Notes: generated from the sequence alone by a model not told the origin. Counted from the first letter of the stretch, positions 33,001 to 46,275 are shown. The stretch is DNA of 64,000 nt from Eutypa lata (GCA_022661535.1 JAKULF010000012.1:186001-250000), one strand, 5' to 3'. Numbers and translations: made by a program.

Positions 33001-36000
33001 GGTTTGTTTCGCTGAGTATCAGCGGTACCAAGTACAATATATATGTACTTCTTCGATGCCAAGCTACCCGAAAGCAGTGAGGATTTTAGTAAGTCGAAGT
33101 TTTTCTCCCTCTTACCTCTAAAGGGAAGGAGAATAAGCGATTGGCTTCGTCCTTATTGGATGTCTGGAGATTGAAGATCCATCCGCATCGGATCCGATTC
33201 ATGTAAGAAGTTATATCAGGTAACTTTGCCTTTTATATCCTGTCTTTCTTCCTTGCTTTATCCTGGACGCGTGGTTCGTTCTTTTAGTAACGATTCTCTA
33301 TATCGGCTACCATAGGCGCTGTTTTGTTTACGTAACAAAATAAAAAGCGAAAAGCGCTGACAGGCTGATAGGGTAATAGGGCGACTTCTTTGCCCCTGAC
33401 ATGGCATGACCTGATCGTTTAACGAAGGTCATCTGGCAATCAGAACAGGCTCTGGTAAGCTGAAAATGTGGGGGTTTGCAATAGGAGCTGAGAAGGCGAG
33501 TCTAGGTATGAATGTACGTATAGGAATCAGAATGTGGGGGGAGGCTGATGGGTAGAGAGACTGGAGCCTGTAATAAATTATAAGTTGGTTAGTTATTAGA
33601 CGGTGTACAAGAAGACCCTTTCTCGTCACGTGGAGGACCTCACAGGTCACAGACGGACCGATTCCAACCAACTAACTAGTCCGCCTTGAGCCCGTATGAC
33701 TTCACCTGCTTCACGTGAGCAAACCGACCATAGAGCCGGTTTGAGGAAACGCGCTTAACTAAGGCACACACCCCATTCTGCGAATTGGATAGCTAAAAGT
33801 AGGTTAGCAGGTTAGTAAGAGACTTTGTGGGGGGTTCTTTGCAAGATCCGGCACGCAGAAGCGCCTAACGGACGACGCATTCCATTTAGAGTTTACGTCG
33901 ACGTGCCACCCATGTCATAGTTTCGCTACACATGGCGGGCCACAATAGTTCCCCTCACCCCCCAAAAGTTCCAATTATTTCCATGGGCAGATGGGCATAC
34001 TAGAACTGCGGAGGAAATGCGGAGAGAGTCTGGAGGATTTTTTTGGAGCTGAAATGAGATCCAAGAGCACTTACTATTTTAATTAGTCCTTTATGTTTCA
34101 AAAGAGAAAGCTTTCATATTCGCTTAAAGGTGTGTATAACTAAGTATATCTTTCGTCATCCTTATAAGTTTCTGTCCTACCAGGATCAAGTAGGTAGTTA
34201 TAAAAACATGCTTGAACTGCCTGACAACCGGCTATACCTGTATCGACAAGATTCATCCGTGAATCGGGTTTTACTTACTATAGTTGGTATATATCAATGT
34301 CAATCTTGCCCAACCACATGGTGATGTTACATACCAGCATACCTACCACTATACTGGTTCCAATCTCCAACGATTGAAGAACCACATTTTCAAACGTCCA
34401 AGGTTGCGATCCCAATACATAAGCGTACCTTTCTGTCGGATTCCTACGCGGTTTAAAAATAACTATTTACAATAGTATTGTCTTGATGTTAACTAAAATA
34501 CAAATTTAACTTTCTTGCTCGGTTTGATAGACAACGTCGACATATGTATAAAAAAAAAAATCTCAGAATCGAATCGAACCATCGTGGCAAGAACTTAGCA
34601 ATCGTTCGATAGAACATGTTGCGTGTCGAGAGAATGTAACGTAGAGGGTCAGAATTTGCCTCTTTCGAGGTAAACTACCAGACTGTCTACCAAGTCTACC
34701 TAACTAACCAGCTAACTAAAGGAAATGGAGGGATCAAAGTTGCCCACATCGAGAGTCTAAAGTAGTCTTTCGCCATTACACTAGCAGGGTTTTCATTTCC
34801 CCAGCACAACGGGCTATGTTTCCCCCTTTTTACCTCTTCCCCGGGCCCTTCCACTCCCTCCCGATGCCGCCGGACGCAGCCGAATATTCGAGATTAGCTA
34901 GTCCATTCTTCAATTGTCCTGACGGCAGTGCATACGAGCGATGCGGCTCAAGCCAGACACCCAGAGTAGTCTGTCACTATGATTGAATGCATACGGACTA
35001 GGTGCCGCGCGGAGAATTTATAACTACTACTAGAGAGCCGGTTACTAGCTCGTCGCATTAACTGCCGTCAAGTCTCGGGACTACAAATTATATTAGATTT
35101 GTACTCCCAATAGTTTCACACCCACCTAGGTATGCAGTATGCATTTCGGATGCGTCGGTCAGAGAATCTAGTAACCAGTCACGATGCTTCCGCATCACAA
35201 CATCGATCACCTCCCTATTCTATGTAGGTTGATCGGTCGGTCAGTCACCTCACACAACATCTCGACGAACTCACCTAGTTAATTGCTAGCAACACAAGGT
35301 CTAGATTGCCGACTCAACTCGGGTATCTAGCAAGAGGGAAAGGGGGAAATGACACCAGGGTGAAGCAAACAGCTACATGACAACCCCCTATCACATCAAT
35401 TCGTCTAAAGCATGTGATTCTAGTAATCTAGATACTTGTAATGTCTAGGCGTTAGTTTTACAGTCCCGGGTAGATCTCGAATAGTTAAACCCTTTCTGTC
35501 CAAGGCGTCATGTTTCCAGAATTCGACCGAGGCCCACAAACCCACCATGGGGCGACGCAAGTTACGGCGTAAGGGGCAGAGGGGGTAGGCAGTTGCTTAG
35601 ATATAAGATGTGATACGGCTACCCGCACAGAAGGAACCAATATGACGTGTGCTCCCAGTCATTTAATGAGCATAACACGACATCGTATCAAATCCAATGA
35701 GCGAGGTCATATTCATTGTGCACCTCCCGTACTGAAATTAGCTGGTCGCTGGGGGTTCCTAGTGTGGACAGTATACATAACTGCATAGATTTCGAGTGAC
35801 GCAAGTCCCTTTAGGGATAACCAACTGTAGTACAAATGATCATCAATGGCAACGTAACTAGTAAATTCTGTCGAGGGAAACTGAGGTTTATTTCTAGTTG
35901 TTTGGGGTTGATGTGTTTTTTGAGGAGGAGGATCGCACAAGAGCCCAAAGTTGTGTAGATCACCACCAATGGGATATATGCCCGGACTATAACGGAAGTC

Positions 36001-36489
36001 TTACTTACTTATCAGACCAGCCGTCACACCTATTCTCATACGTTCTTGCTCGAAGAGGTGTAAGACGGGGCGGACCGCGCGTGTAAGAACATGCGGGGAC
36101 TGTAAAGGATCAACGTCAGGATCAACATAGGGCTGGTGGAAGTCGTGGCGTCTATTGTGTTACGTGGTACTAAGACAGACAGATGTGTAGACGAGATTTG
36201 CATGCATATCATATTTCCGACGAACCGAGTTAAGTGTACGATCAACGGCTTTCCTGAGAATGTAGATAGACACAGCGTAAAGACTTGGCATACAAAAACT
36301 ATCGTGTCTCAAGTCTAGATCCTTGAGAACAACATGGGAAGAAAACCTCTAGATGTTTGAGTAAATACTAGTTATATATGACATTTAAATTTAAATACAA
36401 GACCGTTTGATTACTTACCAAGGAATGAAGAGTGAATGGAGAGTGCTATACAGTCCATCTATTATGAGAAAGCATCTAAGACCAGTACC
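30024..36489. other. 6.4-kb gene-poor region
   Basis: No coding region with family features is visible on either strand. The first part (about 30840-31600) is dense in TACCTA/TAGGTA words. A GATATATATC-rich stretch lies near 32900. The open frames are short and have scattered stops. The region looks like decayed or regulatory DNA rather than a gene I have failed to join, but a rapidly evolving small gene cannot be excluded. Confidence 0.5.
30844..31055. repeat. Cluster of TACCTA / TAGGTA motifs
   Basis: More than ten copies of TAGGTA or its complement TACCTA occur within about 210 bases, some adjacent in opposite orientation. It is the densest patch of a motif that is dispersed across the whole window. 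Confidence 0.75.
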
Positions 36490-36637
36490 ATGCCACCAGT
36501 TTCCAACCAACCCCTCTACCTATACAAATCCCAAACCACAGTCCCCCCCTCGCCCGGTATTTATTTACTCGAGAGCAGCCTCACTAGCCCTGAACTGAAT
36601 CAGATTCTCGCAACCATCCCTCCGGAATCTCGAATGG
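36490..36637 (+). pseudogene. Orphan first exon, possible gene remnant
   Basis: An ATG at 36490 opens a 49-codon stretch with protein-like composition (MPPVSNQPLYLYKSQ... ending PPESRMG). It stops at a good donor, G|GTGAGC at 36637. After the next plausible acceptor (CACTCAG, about 36700) the plus strand has stops and the FAD monooxygenase relic lies opposite. I recognise no family. It may be the 5' part of a gene destroyed by the same decay or rearrangement. Confidence 0.3.
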
Positions 36638-36708
36638 GTGAGCAGTGAGCGCAGCATCCTTAGTAGAGCGCACCCACATGCCTTTCTCGTAATCACTCAG
36701 AACCTAAT

Positions 36709-37760
36709 CTAGCGACTTCCCTTCCCCTTTCCCGCCTGCCCAACAAACGCCGCGATCCCCTCACCTAGCTCCAGCGCGTCCATCATGCCGACATTAACCC
36801 CAACCCCAGCAAACAGTGTCATGAGGTGGGCCGCGTCACCAAGCACCATGACCCCCGACCTCGACCCCCAAGTCTGCCCTACGGGTAGCATATGCATGAA
36901 GCGCAGCACGGGGGGAAGTATCAGTGCGAGCACGGCATCGCGGGCCGTGTCTTCGTAGTCTGGAAAGTAGACGTCGAGGAAACGGTGCCGCACCAACGCG
37001 TCCGTCTAGTTACATCCTTGAAATCGGCGAAGCCCAGCACGCGCGCCAGCTCTGCCTCGACGCGCTCCTGGTTGACAGGAGGGGATTGTCGTAGAGTCGT
37101 CGTCGTTGCCTTCCTTAATAATAGCAATAATACCTTTGTTGTTGTGGCTGTTGCTCTTGCTCTTTCTGTTGCTGTTATCACCTTTGCCCTCGCCACCACT
37201 ACCTAGAGAATGAAACCGCACGCAAGCATAGCACCTCGCGCTCCCATCCCCATACCTCTAGAACATGAGCGCGCGATCGCGCGAGAGCGTGAACCACTGC
37301 CCCCTGCCGATGGCGTGCGCGATATCGAGTGCACACTCCATCACGTCGTTAGATCTTGGAGATAGTAAAATACCCTTCTCAGAACGTCACGTTTCGGGAG
37401 CTTGCAGCCCCGTCCTGAAGAATCTGGGTATGTTAAAATGGTATTTCCAAAGACGAAAGAAAGAGCTTTCGAGACAGGCTAGGAAGGGAAATATAAAGTA
37501 AAGAGAGGGGCCCTACCCAGGAGCTCACTACACGTCGAGCCCGGCCACGCCCGTGAAGTACGGGCGCACATCGGTCAGGACCTCGCGGGCTCGACTCTAG
37601 GCGACGTTGAGTCCGTGAAGTGGACCGTCCACTTAGTATTTCTGCTCTCGCTCTTAGAGATAGAAAGGGGGTGGGAGGAGGGGGTAGCGAAGTGACGCCC
37701 TTCTCGCCGGCGAGCGCCTTCTGCGCGCTGTTTGCTTTGAAGTCCACTGTAGTAGGTATA
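36709..37760 (-). pseudogene. Degenerate FAD-dependent aromatic-type monooxygenase
   Basis: On the minus strand, pieces of a TetX/PHBH-type flavin monooxygenase appear in the correct order but in different frames. The order is an AQKALAGEKG block (about 37700-37750), LTDVRPYFTGVAGLDV (about 37550), AIGRGQWFTLSRDRALM (about 37270-37320), ARVLGFADF (about 37020-37060), and finally the FAD-binding end MLPVGQTW...VMVLGDAAHLM...ALELGEGIAAFVG (36709-36900). In-frame stops occur at 37597..37599 and 37258..37260 where the family has Trp and probably Gln. At least one frameshift lies near 37010. The N-terminal GxGxxG half is missing. No working enzyme can be made from it. Confidence 0.8.
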
Positions 37761-39513
37761 ATAACACCTGGAGTTAGTATTTTATTCATTCCCCTTTGTA
37801 GGTAGAATATATGTAGCTTTCACATCTTCTCGGCCGGTGCTCTTCCACTCGGGAAATGGCATCGCCTATTCCACCACCCACAGAGGCTCAGCTCTAGCCA
37901 ACGAGGGCGTCATCATGCCATTTCACCATCTCTGTTCATCCCCCCCCCCCCCCCCCCGCCCACACCACATTAAATCTCCATTAGACTTACCGAGCGACGC
38001 TGGAAAAGTCCCTAGCTACCTAGTCAGAGCTTCAAGGTTGCCTGTATAGAAACCATTAGTTCTGATCTGCTTCTTCCCTATGCTGGATGTATTCATGATT
38101 TACCCATAAATGGATAATGAACCATCATAGTAGGGAAGATAATCAGCTCATCAATTAAATCATCAGCATAAACAATATAAATAAGAGGTCTGGCACATTG
38201 CAACTGGTGCGGCGTCGAGGCTGCATCTACGTCTCGTATGAACGTACTCCTTACCAGCTCATGACTTCGTATCGATGGACTTTTCTTTGCTTACACAAAC
38301 CCACCTTTGCTGTGCCCCTATCTATCCCTTGGGAAAAGCTCAGCCTGATACCTCGACCGCTCAGTTCGGCCGCATGACATCGGTGATAGGTAGGTATCTA
38401 CATACTTACTATACGTTCGATTCAAACCATCCATGTTGAATCATCAATTCCGATTCTCATACTTCACTCCTAAGCGCCTTGAGGTAAAGTGTAGGTCAAA
38501 AGTTCGTAGGCGGACAAAGAGTCAAATGAAAAATCAATGCTCGTATGCTATTATCCTTAGCCTATCTGCCTGCCTGCCTGCTTTGCTCGCTTGCTCGCTC
38601 GCTTTCGTAACATGAACTTCCATACATGCTCATGGAAGGAGGAAAACAAAGGCTGCGTAACAATGAACCAATCAACCCGTCCATCACCAGCTCTATCAGT
38701 GAAGTAATTAGACAACCAAACAACTCCTCCATTACTCAAACTTGAAAAGAAAGCAAAAACAAAAACATAATTCTGGCTATGTATGGTATCTCTTCCCCGG
38801 CAACTGAAAGTCAATTTTCGATGCTGCAATCTTCATCTTTTCTCATAAGTTCGTCTCGGTAAGTCTCTCTGTTAAGCAAGCCCAGCAACCAAAAATAACT
38901 GAAACCACTCTTCCCCTTGTTGCTCATCGTGAATGTATGCAATTAACTCGGTGTCTCTGGATAGACAATGTTGCTACTAGCAGTCGATACTATAGCAGGT
39001 TCGAGTAGAAGGTCTTTGTATTTTAGTGTTCACCTGGAATGATTTCTTATAACCCAGCCCGCTCGGTTGTCACTTCACTACCCCAACTCATCTGGGTAGG
39101 GGAGTAAACCTAAAGCATGCATAACTGTATATTGTTAGATGACGCCGGTACTCCATCACTAGAGGTGAGGTAGATGCTATGTGGTGGCAGTGCAACAGTA
39201 CCATCAAATCAAATCTCTGAATTGAAACCTAGCTCATATAGGGAAAGTAGGCTTGAGACGAATCTTAAGAATTCCGAGACGATAACATGGGCATATAATT
39301 AACTGCTTTTTAGCCATAGCAGTAAAGGGAGCTCAGCAATGTCAATGGAGTGCCATAGGCTACGCAAGGTCCCAACAACTCATAGTTGGAAGGATTGCTA
39401 GGTGTATCGCAAGTGATGCACCTTAGTTTCTGAACCCTCGAAACATGTGCACATCCTCCCATAGGGTTTCTCTCAATGAACCCTAGAAATCAGATCACAA
39501 ATGAAAGATTTCG
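37761..39513. other. Spacer with a poly-C tract
   Basis: Downstream of the FAD relic and downstream of GRR1. A run of 18 C lies at 37940..37957 and CTGC/GCTC tetramer repeats lie at about 38563-38605. No gene is supported. Confidence 0.6.
37940..37957. repeat. Homopolymer of 18 C
   Basis: An uninterrupted C18 run was read directly. Its exact length may be a sequencing estimate. Confidence 0.85.
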
Positions 39514-42069
39514 TCAAGTTCTATTGGTACCTTGACCTTCCTCCTCTTGCGGCGGTCCCTGTAGGGAAGCAGTGCTAGGACCAGCAGCTGGGCTGGCATT
39601 TCCAAATATCGACGCACCTGCCCTACTTGGTACAGGAGCACCGGTCGTGGCTGTAGATGCTGGCGTGGTAGTGATGACCTGTTCTAGACTTCCTTGTGGA
39701 CTCGTGGTAGTATTCACTCCGTTGGGTAGTGCCGCATTTGTAGATCCGTCGATAGGCGGGGGAGTCGCCACGCCAGCATAGCTGAGAAACATCGGGACAG
39801 GATGCGCTGGGATAGATGTGACAGGATGAGGATTGCCCGGGTCGAGAGCCGGTGGATGATGAAACGGAGGCGGCGGGGGAACTTGGTTGAACATGACATC
39901 GTTGTTGTCGTCCGCCGGTTGATTGAAGTTACCAGGATCGAGGGCGATTTCACTACCATCGCCCATATCATCATCCTCAACTCCATCGGCCTCATCAATA
40001 CCATCCATATCTAACATAGGTCCCGGCGTAGTTTCAGTGCCATGTGCAACCGTAGATCTTCGTCGGGGTGGGCGGGTGTTATCCAGGTACTCGGCAAACT
40101 CTGATCCGGTGGTGAGGTGGCGCCGCAATCCACTGACACCTGTGCCGGAGAAGACACAGAAAACGCTTCGCTGATGGTCGGTGAAGTCTAGAGGGCCGAC
40201 GGTCAGTACCAAGCGCATTAGAGGGGGGAGAGAAAAGGACTAACCAGCAGGCGCATCACGACAGAACGGCTCTAAGTCCTCCCGGAGGAAGGCAGTAACA
40301 CCAGTTAGACTTAGGTGGGTAAGTTTAGGGCAACAGCTCAGCAACTTGATAATGCTCTGATGATTCCGTCAGTATTTTCAAACCAAGCCGAACCAAGGAC
40401 AGTCTTGTGGGATTGGCTTACCTTGAGACCGAGATTAATACAGTAGCTCAAATGAACTCGTTCTAGGCTGCTAGTATGGTATTCATAATGAACAGCCCCT
40501 CCAGCGTCGCGTCGAGGGCGAGTTCGATTATTGGCGCGGGCTAGCGCATTAATGCTCTCATCTGTGATATTTGTGCATTTTACGAGGCCTATTCTCTTGA
40601 GTTTAGGAAGCGTCGCCAAAAGGGTGACAGACTCGTCAGTTAAGTGGGCACAACAGCCTAGATCGATGTAACGGATGCGATTGCAGCATTGCACTAATCG
40701 CTTGACGCCTTCATCCGTGATGTGGCGACAGTGACCTAGGTGGACATAGTGTAGGTTCCTCCCCAGGCGAGCTATAGCATGTACGGCTGTATCCGTGATA
40801 TTAGTGCACTTGGCTAAGACTAGGTTCCGCAGTCGAGGAGCAACGTTAATGATTTTCTCAACGGCCCTATCGGTGAGTCTGGCACATGACGTAAGATCGA
40901 GTATGCGGAGGTGTTCGTAGATCTGGTCGGGTGGGAGGGACAAGAACGCGGAATCATCGATGAGATCGCATCCATTTAGGCGGAGTTCTCGAAGGGATTG
41001 CCCCTTGGCCAGAAGTGACGTTACTGGCTCGTTGCCGATATTCTTGCATTGGTGTAGATCTATCTCGAGAATGTTGGGGCAGTTTTCCGCAAAGGCGAGA
41101 ACGGCTTCGTCGTTGATTTGGTTGCAATCATTCAGCTTAAGCTGTTTGTAGAGAAAATAGAAACGAAAGAATTAGCATAGAGGTTTCGGATAAAGAACAA
41201 TGAAGTAAAGGAAGCATACATACCCTTTTGATATATTTACAGCTCTCGGCAAGCTGTATCAAGCTTTCGTTAGATATCTGCTTGCAGTTCGAAATGTTCA
41301 GCCCCTGCAGCCGTCTACAATTCTCGGCAATGGCAACTATGGTTGCTTCGGTGATGTTGGCATCCCCTGAAATATCCAGAGCCAAGAGATGGTGGCTATT
41401 TCGTACGAGGGGAATCAGTCCCGAGTCCGTCAGATTCTTGCAGTTGGTCAAAGTCATACGCTCGACCCGAGGACAGACAGCCAAAGGCATGATGGTGCCA
41501 TCGTTGACTTGGTCAGCTAGGGCGGCTAGATTAAGCCGCTTGATGAAATCAGGATAGGCAAAGTAGGAGTTCTCGAGGCCTAGGGTGTAACAAATACACT
41601 TGAGCTTGTCCCACGAAGTGCATGAAGGGCGGTGCCATAGGATCTCGACAATGTTTCGTGCCCATTTCTTGCAAACTAGCATGCAAGACAGAAGTTGTTT
41701 CGTCTCCGATATACGCGAGAAAATGCTGATAAGAATCTCGCTTGGGAGCGCGGCAACGGTAGGTAGGCATTCTTGGTCGGAGACTTGCATGTCTTGCAGA
41801 TTAGGCACGACACCTAAGGAGGACTGCGAGTCGTTGGCTCCAAGGAAAAAATCGGACTCTTCGTTATCGGCGGGAACGGGGGAGTTGGTGGACGATGATG
41901 ATCGGGAATCTCTTGAATCTTCGGATATCATGATGGCGGGTGGGCGGGGGTTGGCAGTTACGGAGGAACCATCTAGGGCAGGGGCTGAGTTGGAAGCGCC
42001 TGAAGCACTCGCGGCACCAACTTGTCGCCTCGTTGCGACAACCTGGAGAGCAGGAGCCGGAGGTCGCAT
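39514..42069 (-). CDS. GRR1: GRR1, F-box/leucine-rich-repeat subunit of SCF ubiquitin ligase
   Basis: There are four exons on the minus strand: 41224..42069, 40422..41141, 40245..40356 and 39514..40187, giving 783 residues. Grr1 recruits substrates such as cyclins and nutrient-signalling proteins to the SCF E3 ligase. A disordered N-terminus (1-100) is followed by the F-box (about 105-150, ALPSEILISIFSRI). About a dozen Cys-type LRRs follow (about 190-560), each close to CKNLTDSGLIPLV. The C-terminal tail is acidic then Pro/Thr-rich. Phase is preserved at all junctions. The start MRPPAPAL is chosen because the frame upstream of it is repeat-rich leader DNA, although it stays open to 42303. 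It is close to the length of other mould homologues. Confidence 0.93.
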
Positions 42070-44660
42070 ACTTGAGTCGGGAGGATCGGGAGGGTCGAGA
42101 GGGTAAGTGGGAGTAAAACCCGAATCGGAGGTGAGGCAGAAAGAGGGTCCAGATATGTGATGAATAAGATGACCAGAGTGGATATGGGGTATGGTTATAA
42201 TTGTATGGGCATATGGTGTATGTGTGTATGTGTGTATGGTTAAGTACTTAGAAGGTTGTGAAAACCATACAGCAGAGACAAGCACGCACACACAACCAGA
42301 CAATCTCTAAGTAGGTAATTCAGTTAAATTATGGCCGGGATGACGATGACAACCATAACTCTCTGTGATGTGATGCTGGTTTTTCGAACTTTGAAACGAG
42401 GAAGTATTGGTGGTTTCTGTGGGAGTGTCTTTGTAAAAGCACCGCCCGTGTGTGCCGATCCTGTCATAGACAAGTGAATGCGGTGGACAGTGGACAGTGG
42501 ACAGTAGACAGTAAGTAGACAGTGGGCTAGCGGGGAAGGTTGACCAGCGACCGGGATGCACTACGTATAATGAGGACCTCCTCGTCTACGGGGTAAGGCC
42601 AGTTCGTTAAATGTTTGAACACATGCATGGGCATGGGCAGCGAGGGATTATTAGACTTCTTTTTTTTGATGCCCAAAAGCAACTTATAAAGTATTTTCTT
42701 CAATTTCCTTCTTGATGTGGATTTGCTTGCATCTTAAATTGTGTATAATTACTTAGGTAGGTACCTACTAGTCTAGGTACATGTGGTGTATGCCATATAT
42801 TAGTGGGATAGACTTGTATGTTATCAATTGGTGTGCATATAAGGTAGGTCTGTATTTCTCCAGTCCTTCATTGTTCTTCCCTTGTTGTAATATGGCTCTG
42901 CACCTATGGGCAACATTGGATTGGATTCTGATTTCTCACGTTAGTACTCTCTGCATGGTAGTCGTGGTTGGATTGATAATACTAGAGCACAATGGTGGGT
43001 GATGTATACATAGGACCATAGGTAGGACAAGGTTAACCACTTAGAGAATTAGAGTATGTAGTGCATGTATCACCCCAAGTACTTATTTGAAATAACGCAC
43101 ATGGTTAATACACTGTACAATATTTAGGATTGTTGGATTGTATTGAGTTTTACCATATTCTTCCATAGCTGGTACAGTGCGATATATACTTCTTGGCTGC
43201 TAAATATGGGTACCGGTTCCAAATTAAGAACCTCAAAATGTGACGAAAGGTCTCTTGTCTGCAGCTGTCCAGGTGACGAGCAGCTTGCCTTGAGCGAATC
43301 AAAAAGGGGTTTGAGTCTACATGATCTTTCCTATTTATGGGATGCTTGAACTTTGGGGCGCGTAACAGCAAGAAAGCCATCACTCTGGTAGTATTTGGCA
43401 GCTTAGGAAACTACCTCGGTAACTACCAACTCTCTCTGAAGTCTATTCAATGAAGAAGACCCTTAGTTAACTGCATCCGGCAGACTGGGTAAATCATTCG
43501 CATTTTTTCAGTCTAACTTTAATTCTTTTTTTAGACATGGGATCTGAAACTTAATCTTGGATGTCGTCAGTCTATGAAATATCCGATTGTACTACTTGCT
43601 GCGCCTATTCAGAGCCTGTTATATATTGGTTAGTTACTGATCCAGATCCTTTGTAATTTTTTGTATGTTTCTGTCCCCTTTTATCTTGTTTCAATCATAT
43701 TATTCTATCACATCTACGGTATATCTCACCAAGTTCTAGCCACCTACACAAGATATTAGCTCGTACTGCTCATATCACAGTTGTCTGCTAAATATCTAGC
43801 TTCTTATGAACGATGGGTTTAGCTACATAGTTATATCGAAATTTGATATATGGCCCTATGAGGACCGAGGGACTCTACATACGGTCTCCATATCCTTAAC
43901 TATCAAGACTTAAGTCACTCCCGGACTTATGATGACTGCATAGCTATTTTAAAGATGCTTTAACTTAATATATCATCCGATGACTCTGACTACTTTGATG
44001 TACTCGATAAATAAGTTTGGGATATGGGACGGACTGTTGTAATATTTATTCCTATAAGTTGCAGATGTAGCATGTATCAACTACACTAATATTGGACAAA
44101 TCCGGGAAAAACAAAATAAAGTAAGCACAGCCAACCTGAAATGCTCATCAACTGATCCTGGTATCACAGTCCGTAGCTTTTTCTTATGGCTAATATTCTA
44201 TATGTTAAAAATATGCCCTGTTGCAGAATGCTGTTCAAAAACCATAACCTCATATGTTAGGGATCAACTTAGTCTACGCAGGTACCTTTTGTACATGAAG
44301 AACCATTGCGATATGTAGCTGAAGTAGACCAATACATCTTGACAAGAATGACTGGTACATATATTAGAGGCTAGTGCTGGTCAGTCGTTATCGTGATATA
44401 TAAGCTTCAGCTTTTCAATTCGGGAAGATTCTAGACTTGAATCTACTAATACAGATCTACCATAGAAGTACGTACATAGTTAGCTTACATGAGCGACCCA
44501 AAGTGGCGGGGTTATTTATTTACCTACCGCCTACCTACTCAATCTATCCATAGGTAATTCACTCCAAACATTCTGTTCTCGGATACATATCTAGCAACAG
44601 AATGCACAAAAACCAAACATCAGCACAGTGCATACACATTGAAACCCAGCCATCTAAACC
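42070..44660. other. 2.6-kb divergent spacer between GRR1 and the F-box/TPR gene
   Basis: It contains a TGTGTATG repeat at about 42216-42240, a GTGGACA/GTAGACA heptamer repeat at about 42483-42525, a TAGGTAGGTACCTAC palindrome at about 42755 and AT-rich DNA from 43 to 44.5 kb. No gene is recognised. Confidence 0.6.
42483..42525. repeat. GTGGACA/GTAGACA heptanucleotide tandem repeat
   Basis: Three GTGGACA copies are followed by GTAGACA variants, upstream of GRR1. It is a short minisatellite-like array. Confidence 0.75.
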
Positions 44661-46275
44661 ATGGGCGACAATCCAGAACCTGCATCGCATTTTCTGGCCC
44701 TCCCGGCCGAACTCCGCGAGCAGATTTATCGGCTGATCCTCTCGCCGGCCGCGAACCGGGTGTCCGGGCCGGACGACTACGACACGTACGACTACGGAGC
44801 CGCGCTAGCGCTACTCCTCGTGAGCCAGCAGGTGTACTACGAGGCGCGCGCCGCCTTCCGCGCCCTGAACGTCTTCGTGAAGATCGAGACACCCTGGCCC
44901 GAGGCACAGGACCACGTCGAGGTTGAGGGCCACGTGCCGGTTCTGCTCAAGGGCCGGCGCGCCGCGCGCTTCGCCGCCCACACCCTCGCCGTCGCCATCG
45001 AAGCCCCGCTCATTGAACACAACTTCTACGACGACGATGACGAGGGGGTAGCCGATGCCGTCGGCGGCGGCGGCGGCACCAGCAGCGACGACGATGTTGA
45101 CCACGCCGAAACTGGAAATGGGAACGGCACCGAGGGCCGCAACAGGAGCAGAGGCAGGAGGGGTCACAGGTCCCAGCACTTCGTGATCCTCCTCGACGAC
45201 CTCCCGAAATTCACCCGCACCTGGTTCTACTCGGACCTCTCGAACCCGGGGCTGAACCGGTACCTCGGGCTGCGGCTGCAGCTGCGGGACCCGCACGCGC
45301 CGGCCTGGGAGGAGAAGTACGTGGCGAAGGCGCTGCAGCGCCAGCTGCTGCTGCCGTTCGGCGAGGTCAAGAACCTGCGCCGCCTCGCCGTGGCCGGGGA
45401 CCCGGCGCCGCTCTCGAGCATCGAGGCCGAGCTGCGCGCCCTCCAGGCGGTGCCGCCCGCGAGCGCCGAGAAGTGCCTGAGTGACGCGGTGCGCCTCAAG
45501 ACCGAGGGTAACGCTCTCCTCAACGCGGGGGACTTCCGCGGCGCCCTCGACGTCTACGGCCGTGCTTGGGAGGCCATGCATATCGTGGTTCGAGGGCGGC
45601 AGCGACACATACACGCCGAGGCCTACTTTGCTCGCCGGTTGGAGGGTGGGGGCGAGCAAGGGGATGGGAATGGAGATGGATCGTCCTCGTGGCGCGGCCG
45701 AAATGGCGCGATGGAGCGTCTCGTCCTGCGCGTCCAGCTCGTTGCTAACACCTGCCTTGTGTACCTTAAGCTTAAAATGTGGGATGAGGTCTGCTTTTGG
45801 GGTACGCGCTCCATTGGCATGATGCGACAGGCAAGGCTGGCCGGTCCAATGATGAACGGAAACGGCGTTGCCGATATCGATATGGACATCGTGCCTGAAG
45901 AGGAGGCTGTCCTTGGCTTCCCTGCCGCCATTCAAAGTGAGTAGTCTCCTATGCCCTTCCGTTTTTCTTATAAGATTCTTTTCCTCGGGTAGTCCACGAA
46001 GGGGGGATTCTCATAAAGTTACTTTCAGAGCTCGTGACACCAATTGTATTTCATATATACAGTCCGTGCCTAGTTGCTATGAAAATGCCTAGAAACTACA
46101 GTTGCTAACTTCAAGTTTTACAGTGGGCAAAATATATTACAGAACCGGGGTTGCGTTCAAGGAACTTGACGATAAGGCACGCGCTCGAAAGCTGCTACGT
46201 GTTGCGGCCGTGTATTTACCAAGGGACGAGCACGTGAAGAGGGAGTTGGCTGCCTGTGCGTTGAGGCTGGGATAG
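44661..46275 (+). CDS. F-box-like protein with a TPR-like C-terminal region
   Basis: The exons are 44661..45936 and 46124..46275, giving 475 residues. The N-terminus FLALPAELREQIYRLIL is the F-box-like opening of the large fungal family of putative SCF adaptors. The helix LALLLVSQQVYYEARAAF follows it. Residues about 115-165 are an acidic and Gly/Arg-rich insert. From about 270 there is a TPR-like pair of helices (LKTEGNALLNAGDFRGALDV, then later LVANTCLVYLKLKMWDEV). The second exon completes a further repeat (IYYRTGVAFKELDDKARARK), which supports the TPR assignment and the splice site. Codon use is very GC-rich. It is probably a ubiquitin-ligase adaptor or protein-interaction scaffold; the target is unknown. 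Confidence 0.82.

Noticed and set aside
34560..34610. A GGTTCGATTC word on the minus strand that resembles a tRNA B box
   Set aside because: No pairing T stem, acceptor stem or A box at the right distance was found.
30024..36489. The gene-poor region as a transposon
   Set aside because: No transposase, reverse transcriptase, terminal repeat or target duplication could be recognised by reading.
42070..42303. Upstream in-frame extension of GRR1 to an ATG at 42303
   Set aside because: The extra residues derive from GTGTATG-type repeats and show no family similarity, so the ATG at 42069 is preferred.
44811..45935. A 374-codon ORF on the minus strand
   Set aside because: It mirrors the F-box/TPR gene. 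The plus-strand frame has the F-box and TPR motifs and a working splice site, while this one has no recognisable domain.
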